Origin: JACVRW01 sp963734365
GTDB taxonomy: Bacteria; Actinomycetota; Thermoleophilia; Solirubrobacterales; Thermoleophilaceae
Direction: 5' to 3'
DNA length: 64,000 bases
Assembly: GCA_963734365.1 (NCBI GenBank)
Contig: CAVTGV010000004.1
Location: forward strand, 930,001 to 994,000
Below the pieces are notes generated by a model. The model made no database searches and was not told where the DNA came from. It saw only the letters and a program-made list of their open reading frames with translations. A program made the position numbers and the translations under genes. This document shows positions 49,442 through 57,723 of this stretch, piece after piece (the first letter of the stretch is position 1; every line of letters begins with the position of its first letter).

Positions 49442-50434
49442 ATGACCTCACGCCTGACCACGAGCCTGCTCGCCTGCCCGGTTTGCACCACAGCCTTCGG
49501 CGGCGACTGGCCCGACCGATCCGACGACCGGATCGTGTGCTCGAACGGCCACCGCTTTCCCGTGGTGAACGGAATACCGCGCCTGTTTCGCGACTACGAG
49601 AACATGGATGTTCGTTCGATCCAGGCGAGCTTCTCGAGCGAGTGGTCGGCGTTCAAGCACGGCGAGGACCGGCCCTGGGGCCAGTCGATCGACCACCGCC
49701 GCGAGATCGCGCTGCGCGAGCTGGACTGCGATCCGAACTGGCTGGATGGGCGCCTGGTGCTCGACGCAGGATGCGGTGCCGGCAAGCTCTCCTGGATCCT
49801 GGCCGACTGGGGCGCCGAGGTGGTGGCGGCGGACGTGAGCGGCAGCGTCGACGAAGCTCAGCATGCGGCACACGGGCGCGACCACGGCCGGATCAAATTC
49901 CTCCAGGCCGACCTCAATCACCCGCCGCTAAAGCCCGGCAGCTTCGATCTCGTCTTCTCGGGCGGAGTCCTGCACCACAACCGCGACACGCGGGAGGCGC
50001 TCGACGCCATCGCGCCGCTGGTGGCTCCCGGAGGGTCGATCTACGTCTGGCTCTACCAGACCATCCCGGGCGTGGCCAACAAGGTCCGCGGAGCGGCGCG
50101 ACGGGTCATCACCCCGCTTCCCTCGAGTCTGCAGCGGGCCATCTTCCATCCCTGGACCGCGCAGTCGATGCTGCGCCAGGAGCTGCGGGTGCGCATGGGC
50201 CGGGCGCGCGCCGACGACAACAACACCTATCGCGAGAAGTTCGTCACGCTTCTCGACCACTACACGCCGCGCTACCGCTGGGAGCACACCCCCGACGAGC
50301 TGAGCGGTTGGTACCGCGAGCTCGGCTTCGAGGATGTCCGGCTGACGGAGACCGGGCCCTACGGGTTCGGCGTGCTGGCCACCAAGCCCGGCGCGCGCGA
50401 GTCCGACGAGCAGCTCACGGCCGTCAGCGCCTGA
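49442..50434 (+). CDS. SAM-dependent methyltransferase with N-terminal Trm112-like zinc domain, paralogue 1
   Basis: 330 residues. The N-terminal zinc-ribbon-like segment (C12PVC15, C33, then 'VVNGIPRLF') is followed by a class I methyltransferase domain: motif I VLDAGCGAGKLS (about 107-118), 'VVAADVSGSVDEAQ', 'LVFSGGVLHHNRDTREALDAIAPLVAPGG'. The C-terminal helix-rich part includes 'KFVTLLDHYTPRYRWEHTPDELSGWYRELGFEDVRLTETGPYGFGV'. A close paralogue lies at 52429. Probably O-methylates a sugar of the polymer. ATG 49442; its last 11 bases overlap the end of the convergent beta-helix gene. Confidence 0.88.
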   Translation: MTSRLTTSLLACPVCTTAFGGDWPDRSDDRIVCSNGHRFPVVNGIPRLFRDYENMDVRSIQASFSSEWSAFKHGEDRPWGQSIDHRREIALRELDCDPNWLDGRLVLDAGCGAGKLSWILADWGAEVVAADVSGSVDEAQHAAHGRDHGRIKFLQADLNHPPLKPGSFDLVFSGGVLHHNRDTREALDAIAPLVAPGGSIYVWLYQTIPGVANKVRGAARRVITPLPSSLQRAIFHPWTAQSMLRQELRVRMGRARADDNNTYREKFVTLLDHYTPRYRWEHTPDELSGWYRELGFEDVRLTETGPYGFGVLATKPGARESDEQLTAVSA

Positions 50435-51707
50435 GCGCGTCGAGCAGCGCTCGCAGTCGCAGGAGAACGCGCGCTTCGACGCGGGAGGCGGGCGTGTCCG
50501 TGGCCGCCGGCGGCTCGCTGACCGCGGCGCGCCCGACGGGACCCACTCCCCTCACGCGAGCCCCGCGATCGCGCCCGTCGCTGGCGTTGCGGCGCCCGCG
50601 TGAGCCGCGCGCGAGCGCGAAGCCCCTGTAGCCGCGCGGGCGGGCGCCGCCCACGTAGCGCGGGCGGCCTCTGATGTCCTTGGCCGCGCGCCTGCCCTGC
50701 CTGACCAGGTTGTGACTGCTCGAATAGTCCGCGGGGCCGTTGCAGCACGAGATCTCCCCGAGCACGTTGTCCTTGATCACCGTGCCCCGCCCGGCGTCAT
50801 CGCCGTCCTTGGAGCCCAGCGCGATGATCCCGCAGCGCAGGTTGAACTCACAGGCGCCGTCGGCCAGCGTGTTGTGCCGGATCACCGAGCCGTCGTCGGA
50901 GAACAGGTCGATGGCGAACGGACGCGTCCTGCCGCCGCCGCGCATGGGCTGGAACACGTTGTCCTCGATCAGCTCGTGATCGGCCCCGTCGGCCGCCAGG
51001 ATGTTGCCCACGCCCTGGGGCAGGTCGTGGAACCAGTTGCCCCGGATCACGGTGCCGCGCGAGCCGTACAGCTGGATCGCATCGGCGTGCACACCCTCGG
51101 CCGACCCGGTCTGGAGGCGATGGAACTCGTTACCGACGATGCGGGTGCCGTAGGAGCCGTTCTGGATGCCGTCGGAGAGGCCCCCGCGGAACTCGCTGCG
51201 GCGAATCGTGATGCCGGTCCGGCGCCCCGTCTTTCCGGGCAGCCACACACGCCCCTCGGCACAGCCGTCGCACTTGTCCCAGTCTCGATGGATGTTCCGC
51301 GCGAACACGATGTTCGCGTTCTGGAGCTCGCTCGTCCTGAGCGTCACCTGGCCCGGGATGTCCGAGTTGCGCACCGTGATGTTGCGCGAGCGCGAGCTGC
51401 CGATCTCGACCTCGGACAACGTCACGCCGGCGACGGTCACGTTGGCCGCGGGCGCGAACGCGAGGCGCATCGTCACCTTCGCTCCGCGTGCGGGCCGAAG
51501 CGTGACACGGCGGGACTTCAGCCCACCGCGAAACGTGCCGTAGTCGCCGGCCGCCAGCAGAATCGTGTCGCCGCCCCGGGCGGCGGAGAAGACCCGCTCG
51601 AGCGTTCCCGGCGAGGCCTCGCGCTCGGCTCCCGAGGCAGGGACCGCCGCCGCGCACAGCAGCACGAGCGCGGCCAGCGCGCAGGGCACCACCCTCGACC
51701 AGGTCAT
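50424..51707 (-). CDS. Secreted parallel beta-helix protein (beta-helix paralogue 4)
   Basis: 427 residues. Signal peptide 'VVPCALAALVLLCAAAVPASGA', then the same beta-helix as the three paralogues: 'ASPGTLERVFSAARGGDTILLAAGDYGTFRGGLKS', 'NITVRNSDIPGQVTLRTSELQNANIVFARNIHRDWDKC', 'CDGCAEGRVWLPGKTG', 'GVHADAIQLYGSRGTVIRGNWFHDLPQGVGNILAADGADHELIEDN'. Closest to paralogue 3 (both have FRGGLSDGIQNGSYGT). Short Arg-rich tail instead of a large basic domain. Its start overlaps the acetyltransferase stop by 4 nt. Confidence 0.85.
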   Translation of the reverse strand: MTWSRVVPCALAALVLLCAAAVPASGAEREASPGTLERVFSAARGGDTILLAAGDYGTFRGGLKSRRVTLRPARGAKVTMRLAFAPAANVTVAGVTLSEVEIGSSRSRNITVRNSDIPGQVTLRTSELQNANIVFARNIHRDWDKCDGCAEGRVWLPGKTGRRTGITIRRSEFRGGLSDGIQNGSYGTRIVGNEFHRLQTGSAEGVHADAIQLYGSRGTVIRGNWFHDLPQGVGNILAADGADHELIEDNVFQPMRGGGRTRPFAIDLFSDDGSVIRHNTLADGACEFNLRCGIIALGSKDGDDAGRGTVIKDNVLGEISCCNGPADYSSSHNLVRQGRRAAKDIRGRPRYVGGARPRGYRGFALARGSRGRRNASDGRDRGARVRGVGPVGRAAVSEPPAATDTPASRVEARVLLRLRALLDALRR

Positions 51708-52315
51708 ATTCCTACGCTAGACGAGGCCAGCTCGCGCACCACCCGAGCCGGGTTGCCGGCGGCTATCACGTCCGCCGGTATCGACGCCGACACCACGCTG
51801 CCCGCGCCGATCACGGAGTTGCGCCCGATCGAGACTCCCTTGAGGATGATGCTGCCCTCGCCGACGAAGACGTTCTCGTGCAGCTCGACCGCCGCGGTCT
51901 TCGGCCGCCCGCCGCGGCGGTGATGCGGATCGAGCTCGTGGAAGTCGCTGTCGAAGATCTTCACGTCGGAGCCGAGCAGCCCATGGGCGCCGATCCGAAT
52001 GCCCTCGCCCTCGCTCTTCAGGAAGGCGTTGTTGTTGAGCTGCACCGCATCCCCCAGCTCGATCACCGACCCGGACTGCGAGGCCTCCAGGTGGCAGTAG
52101 CCGGTCCAGAAATGCGGGGAGGTCGGCCATCCCAGCTCGACCGACTCGCCGAACGCGATCGCCCCACGGCCCAGAAGCAGCAGCGGCTGATGGACGATCG
52201 GCCTGCCCGACACGTGCTTGCAGTTCGATGCCGCCCGGTATTTCCAGATACGAGGGCGCTGAAAGAGCTCTCGGGCGACCCGATCCCGGGACGGATGCGG
52301 CAGACGGCTTGTCAC
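51704..52315 (-). CDS. Hexapeptide-repeat (left-handed beta-helix) acyltransferase
   Basis: 203 residues, GTG 52315. Hexapeptide pattern [IVL]-G-x4 is clear in 'SVIELGDAVQLNNNAFLKSEGEGIRIGAHGLLGSDVKIFDSDFHELD' and 'VFVGEGSIILKGVSIGRNSVIGAGSVVSASIPADVIAAGNPARVV', which end with the standard AGNPA-RV closing motif of acetyltransferases. Predicted to O- or N-acetylate a sugar with acetyl-CoA. Overlaps the start of the beta-helix gene by 4 nt (ATGA), which couples acetylation and an exported beta-helix protein in one operon. Confidence 0.9.
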   Translation of the reverse strand: MTSRLPHPSRDRVARELFQRPRIWKYRAASNCKHVSGRPIVHQPLLLLGRGAIAFGESVELGWPTSPHFWTGYCHLEASQSGSVIELGDAVQLNNNAFLKSEGEGIRIGAHGLLGSDVKIFDSDFHELDPHHRRGGRPKTAAVELHENVFVGEGSIILKGVSIGRNSVIGAGSVVSASIPADVIAAGNPARVVRELASSSVGI

Positions 52316-52428
52316 TGACCATCAACGCCGCGCGCGGCCGGTGGCTTGCGGCGCAAGTACGGGCGCTCGCGCCTCGTTGACTGGGCGTCGCAAGTGATCC
52401 CTCGAACGCACGAAAAGGACCGCGGCTG

Positions 52429-53439
52429 ATGAAGACCCAACTCGTCGATCTCCTGGCCTGCCCGCAGTGCGGTCAGGCCGGCCTCACGCTCGTTCCGGCC
52501 CGGTCGGGAGCGCTCAACGGTGAGCTCTCCCAGGGAACCCTGTCCTGCGCCTGCGGCCATGACTATCCCGTGCGGGGGGGAATTCCGAGGCTGCTGCCCC
52601 CCGCGCTGAGCGCCGAGCTGTCGAGCACCCAGAAGACCTTCTCGCTCGAGTGGGAGAACTTCCGCAGCGGCGAGCGCAACTGGGGCCAGAACATGGATTA
52701 CCGGCGCGACCTGTTCATCCGCAGCATGGGCTTCGACCCGGCCAGCCCCAACGGTGGCGGTCCCGCGGAGCTGCGCGGCAAGCGGATTCTGGACGCCGGC
52801 TGCGGGAGCGGCGAGCTGTCCATCGAGATGTCGCGCGGCCTGGGCATGGACGTGGTCGCGATGGATCTGGCCTTCGGCGTCGAGCGTGCACAGCAGCGCC
52901 AGGGCGACGCGGGCGTGAGCTTCCTCCAGGCGTCGGTGCTGGATCCGCCCCTTCAGCAGAGGATCTTCGATTACGTGTACTGCGCCGGTGTCCTGGTCGC
53001 GGTGCCGGACGCCCGGGCGGGCTTCCGCGCGATCACCCGGCGGCTCAAGCCGGGCGGGCGCTGCCTGATCTGGATGTACCACCCGATCGACGCGCGCCAC
53101 CACCCGGACGACCACCGCAAGCTGCGGGTCTACGACCTGATCCGCAGGAGAGTCACCTCGAAGCTGCCGATCGGCGTGCAGCGTGGGATCTACTCGGCTC
53201 TCGTGCCCCCCTACCTGGCCAAGCAGGCGCTGAGCGCTCGCCTGGGCCGGAGCCCGGAGCGCCTGACCCGCCACGAGAAGATGCAGCAGCTCGTCGACTT
53301 CTTCTCCCCCCTCTACCAGCACCGCTACACCGTCGAGCAGATCTCGGAGTGGTTCGCCGAGGAAGGCTTCGAGAACATCACCCCGGTCGACCGGGGCGCG
53401 TACGGATTCGCCGTGCGCGGCGACCTGGCCCGGGCCTAG
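52429..53439 (+). CDS. SAM-dependent methyltransferase with N-terminal Trm112-like zinc domain, paralogue 2
   Basis: 336 residues, same architecture as the gene at 49442. The zinc domain has C11PQC14 and C40AC42 with 'YPVRGGIPRLLPP'; motif I is ILDAGCGSGELS (about 116-127), then 'DYVYCAGVLVAVPDARAGFRAITRRLKPGG'. The C-terminus ends 'HRYTVEQISEWFAEEGFENITPVDRGAYGFAV', matching the paralogue. Upstream gap of 113 bp is divergent from the acetyltransferase. Two such enzymes suggest two methylated positions or sugars. Confidence 0.88.
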   Translation: MKTQLVDLLACPQCGQAGLTLVPARSGALNGELSQGTLSCACGHDYPVRGGIPRLLPPALSAELSSTQKTFSLEWENFRSGERNWGQNMDYRRDLFIRSMGFDPASPNGGGPAELRGKRILDAGCGSGELSIEMSRGLGMDVVAMDLAFGVERAQQRQGDAGVSFLQASVLDPPLQQRIFDYVYCAGVLVAVPDARAGFRAITRRLKPGGRCLIWMYHPIDARHHPDDHRKLRVYDLIRRRVTSKLPIGVQRGIYSALVPPYLAKQALSARLGRSPERLTRHEKMQQLVDFFSPLYQHRYTVEQISEWFAEEGFENITPVDRGAYGFAVRGDLARA

Positions 53440-53461
53440 CGGCCCGTTCCGCGGTGAGCGT

Positions 53462-54739
53462 GTGAGAGGACCCGGGCTCCACGAGCGTCTGCGCCAGACC
53501 AGACGGCTGCTCGGCAGCGAGGGCGCGGCCGGCGTGACCGACCGCCTGCGGGTGCGCGCCGCCCGGGCACTCGAGCCGTCCCGTCCCGCGGGGCTGCCGA
53601 TTCCGCGCGGCGATCTCCTGCGCGCGGCCGAGCTGACCGACTCCGGGGAGCCGTTGCCGGGGCCCGCTCCGCACGTTGCGGGCGAGCCGCTCACGGTGGC
53701 CTGGGTGTGCACGCCGCCGAGCGCGGGCGGCGGGGGACACACCACCATGTTCCGCATGGCCGCGGCCCTGGAGCGGGCCGGCCACCGCTGCATCCTCTAC
53801 TTCCAGGTGGGCGACGGATGGAGCCTCGAGCAGCACCGCCGGACCACGCGCGCCTGGTGGCCCTGGCTCGAGGCCGAGGTGCGCGACCTGGCCGACGGCA
53901 TCGAGGACGCTCACGTGGTGTTCGCCACGGGCTGGTCTTCGGCGTACGCCGTGCTGGCCTCTCCGGCAAAGGGCAAGCGCTGCTACTTCGTCCAGGACTT
54001 CGAGCCCTCGTTCTACCCGGCGGGGAGCGAGAGCCTCCTTGCGGAGGCCACCTACCGCTTCGGCTTTCACGGGGTCACCGCCGGCCGCTGGCTCGCCCAG
54101 CTGCTGACCGAGAACTACGGGATGGCTGCGGACCACTTCGACTTCGGCTGCGACCTCGAGCGCTACTCGTACGACCCGGCGGCCGAGCGCACGAGCATCT
54201 GCCACTTCAGCTACCCCGGCAAGCCACGCCGCGCTCACACACTCGCCATCAGCGCGCTCGATCTCTTCGCCGCCCGGCATCCCGAGGTCGACATCCACCT
54301 CTACGGCCAGTCGCCGGGGCCCCTCCCCTTCCGGGCCATCGATCACGGCCTCCAGACCCCCGAGCAGCTGAACGAGCTCTACAACCGCTGCGTCGCCGGA
54401 CTGGTGCTGTCGGCCACGAACGTATCCCTGGTCCCGCACGAGATGCTCGCCGCCGGCTGCATCCCGGTGATGAACGACGCCGAGCACAACCGGATCGTGC
54501 TCGACAACGACCACGTGGCCTACGCCTCCCCCACGCCCTTCGACCTCGCGGCGGCGCTGTCCGAGCGCGTCGATCGCTCCCGGGCGGAGCGGACGGCGGC
54601 GGCCGAGGCGGCAGCGGCCAGTGTGGCCGGCACCACCTGGGAGCTCGCCGGTGCTCAGGTGGAACGCGCGGTCCGTGAGCTGGTCGAGAGCCACGCCGGC
54701 GAGGCTCGCTCGGCCGTGGCGGTCGCCGCGGAGGCCTGA
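53462..54739 (+). CDS. GT4-like glycosyltransferase (rhamnan-type, WsaF-like)
   Basis: 425 residues, GTG 53462. Extra N-terminal 75-residue segment, then GT-B domain 1 'VAWVCTPPSAGGGGHTTMFRMAAALERAGHRCILYFQVG' and 'CYFVQDFEPSFYPAGSESLLAEATYRFGFHGVTAGRWLAQLL'. Domain 2 has 'SICHFSYPGKPRRAHTLAISALDLFAARHPEVDIHLYGQ' and 'VAGLVLSATNVSLVPHEMLAAGCIPVMNDAEHNRIVL'. The YFVQDFEP motif is characteristic of the WsaF-like group that transfers deoxyhexoses. TGATG overlap with the Wzz-Wzy fusion gene. Confidence 0.85.
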   Translation: MRGPGLHERLRQTRRLLGSEGAAGVTDRLRVRAARALEPSRPAGLPIPRGDLLRAAELTDSGEPLPGPAPHVAGEPLTVAWVCTPPSAGGGGHTTMFRMAAALERAGHRCILYFQVGDGWSLEQHRRTTRAWWPWLEAEVRDLADGIEDAHVVFATGWSSAYAVLASPAKGKRCYFVQDFEPSFYPAGSESLLAEATYRFGFHGVTAGRWLAQLLTENYGMAADHFDFGCDLERYSYDPAAERTSICHFSYPGKPRRAHTLAISALDLFAARHPEVDIHLYGQSPGPLPFRAIDHGLQTPEQLNELYNRCVAGLVLSATNVSLVPHEMLAAGCIPVMNDAEHNRIVLDNDHVAYASPTPFDLAAALSERVDRSRAERTAAAEAAAASVAGTTWELAGAQVERAVRELVESHAGEARSAVAVAAEA

Positions 54740-56883
54740 TGTTCGGCTTTTCCTCTCCGCGGGCCCGGCGCAGAAGTGCCGTGCTGGTCGCCAGCGTGCT
54801 GATCGCACTCGTGTGCGCGGTCTTCTACTCGTCGCGGGAGGACACGCAGCTCGCCGTGGCCACCACGCACGTGACCGTGGACAGCCCGCGGGGCACGCTT
54901 CTGGATCCCGAGGCGCTCACGCAGGACTACGACATCCTGATCCAGAGGGCCGAGATCCTGGGTCGCATGGTGGTGAGCCCCGAGGTCCTGAAGGACACAG
55001 CTCAGGCCGCGGGCGTACCGCCGGCGCAGCTGTTCGGCCTCGCCCGCGACACCGCGCCGGTGCAGCAGGCGCTGAAGGAGCCCTCCAGCGAAGAGCGCGC
55101 GGCGCAGATCCTCGGATCGAGCGCGCCCTACCGGCTCGAGGTTCAGGGCCGCCCCGACGACCCCGTGCTCGACATCTACGCCCAGGCGCCCACCACCGGG
55201 CAGGCGCTCGCCCTCGCCAACGGCTCCGTCAAGAGCCTTCGCAAGTTCCTTGGTGGGCTCTCGGCCGACAACGGGATTCCCGAGGCCGACACGCTGGTGG
55301 TGAAGCAACTCGGGACCGCTCGCGGCGGCGTGGTGTCCGGCGGGGCCACACGGCTTCAGATCGCCCTGCTCACGTTCATCGTGGCGTTCGCCTTCTGCGT
55401 AGCCCTGCTCGGTGGACTGGCCTATCTCCTGGCGCGCCCCACCCCCGCCGAGTCCGCTGACGCGGCGCCGGCCGCTCGGCTGCGCGGGGGTGACTGGCCG
55501 CGCACCGGCCGGCTGCTGCCGTGGCTGCTGGCCGGCTTCATGGTGCTCGTGTGGCTGATCCCGTTCAGCTCGATCAAGATCGACGCCTCCCTGCCGATCG
55601 ACCTGGAGCTCGACCGGCTCGTCCTGCCGCTGGTCTTCGCGGTCTGGGCGCTGGCTCTCGCCGTGGGAGGGCCGCTGGCCCCCCGGCTGCGGCTCACGTG
55701 GGTGCACGCCGGCGTCGCGATCTTCGTCTTCGCCGCGTTCCTCAGCGTGGTGGTGAACGCGACCTACCTCAACGGAACGCTCGAGCTCGACCAGGCGCTG
55801 AAGAAGCTCCCGCTGCTCGTGTCCTACATCTCTCTGTTCGTGATCGCCGCCAGCGTGATCAGGCGGAGGGAGGTACCCGCGTTCCTCAAGTTCACGCTCG
55901 GCCTCGCCGTGCTCGTGAGCGTCGGCATGATCTGGGAGTACCGCTTCGGCTACAACATCTTCTACTCGCTCCCCGACAAGTTCCTCCCGGGCTTCTTCGC
56001 GGTCGAGGCGCGCGAGGCCGGCGCGGTCGACGGGATCGGGCGGCTCGAGGTCGCCGGCCCCGCGGCGGTGCCGCTCGAGGCGGTGGCGATGCTGGCCATG
56101 GCGCTGCCGATCGCGATCGTGGGCGTCATGAGCGCGGTAGAGCGGCGCTCGCGGATCCTCTACCTCGTGGCCGCCTGCATCATCATGGCGGCCGTCATCG
56201 CGACCTACCGCAAGAGTGGCCTGATCGCTCCCGTGGTGGTGGGCGCGACGATCATCTACTTCCGCCGGGAGCACGTCTTCAAGCTGATACCGCTGGTCGT
56301 GGTGGGCCTGATCGCGGTCCACATCCTCTCGCCGGGGGCGCTGGGCTCCACCGCCGAGCAGCTCGAGCCCGACCGGCTGGGCGTGAACACCGTGAGCGAC
56401 CGTGCGGCCGACTACGACGCGCTGCGACCGGACGTGTGGTCCGCGCTGCCGCTCGGCCGCGGCTTCGGCAGCTACGAGTACACCCGCTTCCGGATCCTCG
56501 ACAACGACCTGCTCCACCGTCTCGTGGAGACCGGCGTGCTCGGGCTCGCGGCCTACCTCTTGCTGATCCTGTCGGTGATCATGGCGGCGCGCAGGCTCAT
56601 CCGCGCGCGCGGCCCCGGCTCCGATGCCGCGCTGATCGGGGCCAGCGCAGCCACCGGCTTCCTGACCGTGACCGTTCTCTTCGACGTGCTGTCGTTCCCG
56701 CACGCCACCTACATCTTCCTGTTCACAGCCGCGATCGTCGCCTGCGTGCTCACCAAGCCCGAGGCCGAGCCCGGGTCCGCACACGACCGGCGGCCCCGGA
56801 CCCGTGTGTCGAAGCAGGCGCCCGCGCGGGTGCGTGCTCCGGCGCGCCGCAGCGAGGGCGCCGTGAGAGCCGAGCACAGGTGA
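54739..56883 (+). CDS. Wzz-like co-polymerase domain fused to O-antigen ligase/Wzy polymerase
   Basis: 714 residues in one frame. Residues 1-233 form a complete Wzz-like unit: helix 13-31, an extracytoplasmic alpha/beta loop ('VDSPRGTLLDPEALTQDYDILIQRAEILGRMVVSPEVLKDTA', 'YRLEVQGRPDDPVLDIYAQAPTTGQALALANGSVKSLRKFLG'), and a second helix at 206-232. After a short linker, residues 256-695 are a polytopic Wzy/ligase with about 12 helices, the 'FGYNIFYSLPDKFLPGFF' loop, 'YRKSGLIAPVVV', and late 'PLGRGFGSYEY..DNDLLHRLVETGVLGLAAYLLL'. The fusion puts chain-length control and polymerisation in one protein. Confidence 0.85.
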   Translation: MFGFSSPRARRRSAVLVASVLIALVCAVFYSSREDTQLAVATTHVTVDSPRGTLLDPEALTQDYDILIQRAEILGRMVVSPEVLKDTAQAAGVPPAQLFGLARDTAPVQQALKEPSSEERAAQILGSSAPYRLEVQGRPDDPVLDIYAQAPTTGQALALANGSVKSLRKFLGGLSADNGIPEADTLVVKQLGTARGGVVSGGATRLQIALLTFIVAFAFCVALLGGLAYLLARPTPAESADAAPAARLRGGDWPRTGRLLPWLLAGFMVLVWLIPFSSIKIDASLPIDLELDRLVLPLVFAVWALALAVGGPLAPRLRLTWVHAGVAIFVFAAFLSVVVNATYLNGTLELDQALKKLPLLVSYISLFVIAASVIRRREVPAFLKFTLGLAVLVSVGMIWEYRFGYNIFYSLPDKFLPGFFAVEAREAGAVDGIGRLEVAGPAAVPLEAVAMLAMALPIAIVGVMSAVERRSRILYLVAACIIMAAVIATYRKSGLIAPVVVGATIIYFRREHVFKLIPLVVVGLIAVHILSPGALGSTAEQLEPDRLGVNTVSDRAADYDALRPDVWSALPLGRGFGSYEYTRFRILDNDLLHRLVETGVLGLAAYLLLILSVIMAARRLIRARGPGSDAALIGASAATGFLTVTVLFDVLSFPHATYIFLFTAAIVACVLTKPEAEPGSAHDRRPRTRVSKQAPARVRAPARRSEGAVRAEHR

Positions 56884-56941
56884 GCACGGGCCGAGAAAGA
56901 GCCGGAAGCGCACCCGCTCTCGCGGCGTTTGTGGGGCGGGC

Positions 56942-57712
56942 ATGAATCTGGGTAGGCGAATCTGGCAGTTCAAGCAGCTGCGCTGGGGCGCGCTGGTCTC
57001 GGTGGCCGTGGGCCTCCTCGCGGCGGCCTGGGCGGCCGGCGGAATCACCCTGTTCCCGCCCGGAAAGGCGGAGAGGGAGGCGGAGATCGCGAGCTCGTCG
57101 ACTCAGGTGGTGGTCGACACGCCGCGTTCCGCGATCCTCGACGTGCGGCAGGACAGCTACGCCATCCAGAGCCTGACCGACCGTTCGGTGCTGCTCGGAA
57201 ACCTCATCGCCAGCCCGCCGGTTCGCGAGTACATCGCCAAACAGGCCTCGATCCCGGTCGACTTGCTCCAGGTCACCGCACCGCTCACGCCCGACCAGCC
57301 CCGCGCCCCGGCCGCCCTGGGAAAGAAGCGCGGACCGGGTGAGCTCGTCAAGTCCAACGCCGAATACCGCCTCGCGATTCGCGCCAACCCCACCGTCCCG
57401 GTGCTCGCCCTCTACGCACAGGCGCCGACCCCCGAGACCGCCGAGCGGATCGCCAACTCCGCCGTGGAGGGCCTGCGCGAGTACCTGGACAACATCGCGG
57501 TGGCGCAGGACACGGCCTCGCGCGACCAGATTCGCCTGCTGCAGCTCGGGCCGGCGGCCCCCTCAGGCGTCATCAACCCGGGCGTGCGCTGGCAGCTGGG
57601 AGTGGTGGCCTTCATCCTGGCGTTCGGGCTCTCGTGTGCGGCCTTCGTGCTGCTGCGCCGGGTCCGGGAGGGTTACCGGCTGGCCCGGACCCGACATCGT
57701 TTCGCCGCCTGA
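56942..57712 (+). CDS. Wzz-like polysaccharide co-polymerase
   Basis: 256 residues, ATG 56942. Helices at about 16-38 and 214-238 flank an extracytoplasmic region homologous to the Wzz part of the preceding fusion ('STQVVVDTPRSAILDVRQDSYAIQSLTDRSVLLGNLIASPPVREYIAKQASI', 'YRLAIRANPTVPVLALYAQAPTPETAERIANSAVEGLREYLDNIAV', 'LQLGPAAPSGVINPGVRWQLGVVAFILAF'). No kinase domain and no polymerase. 58 nt after the fusion gene, 11 nt before the next Wzz-like gene. Confidence 0.85.
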   Translation: MNLGRRIWQFKQLRWGALVSVAVGLLAAAWAAGGITLFPPGKAEREAEIASSSTQVVVDTPRSAILDVRQDSYAIQSLTDRSVLLGNLIASPPVREYIAKQASIPVDLLQVTAPLTPDQPRAPAALGKKRGPGELVKSNAEYRLAIRANPTVPVLALYAQAPTPETAERIANSAVEGLREYLDNIAVAQDTASRDQIRLLQLGPAAPSGVINPGVRWQLGVVAFILAFGLSCAAFVLLRRVREGYRLARTRHRFAA

Positions 57713-57723
57713 GCGGACGCACG

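Noticed and set aside
54655..57048. 797-codon open frame on the minus strand opposite the Wzz-Wzy fusion
   Set aside because: Low-complexity His/Arg/Glu/Gly-rich translation without motifs; the plus strand encodes clear membrane proteins. A normal antisense shadow in high-GC DNA.
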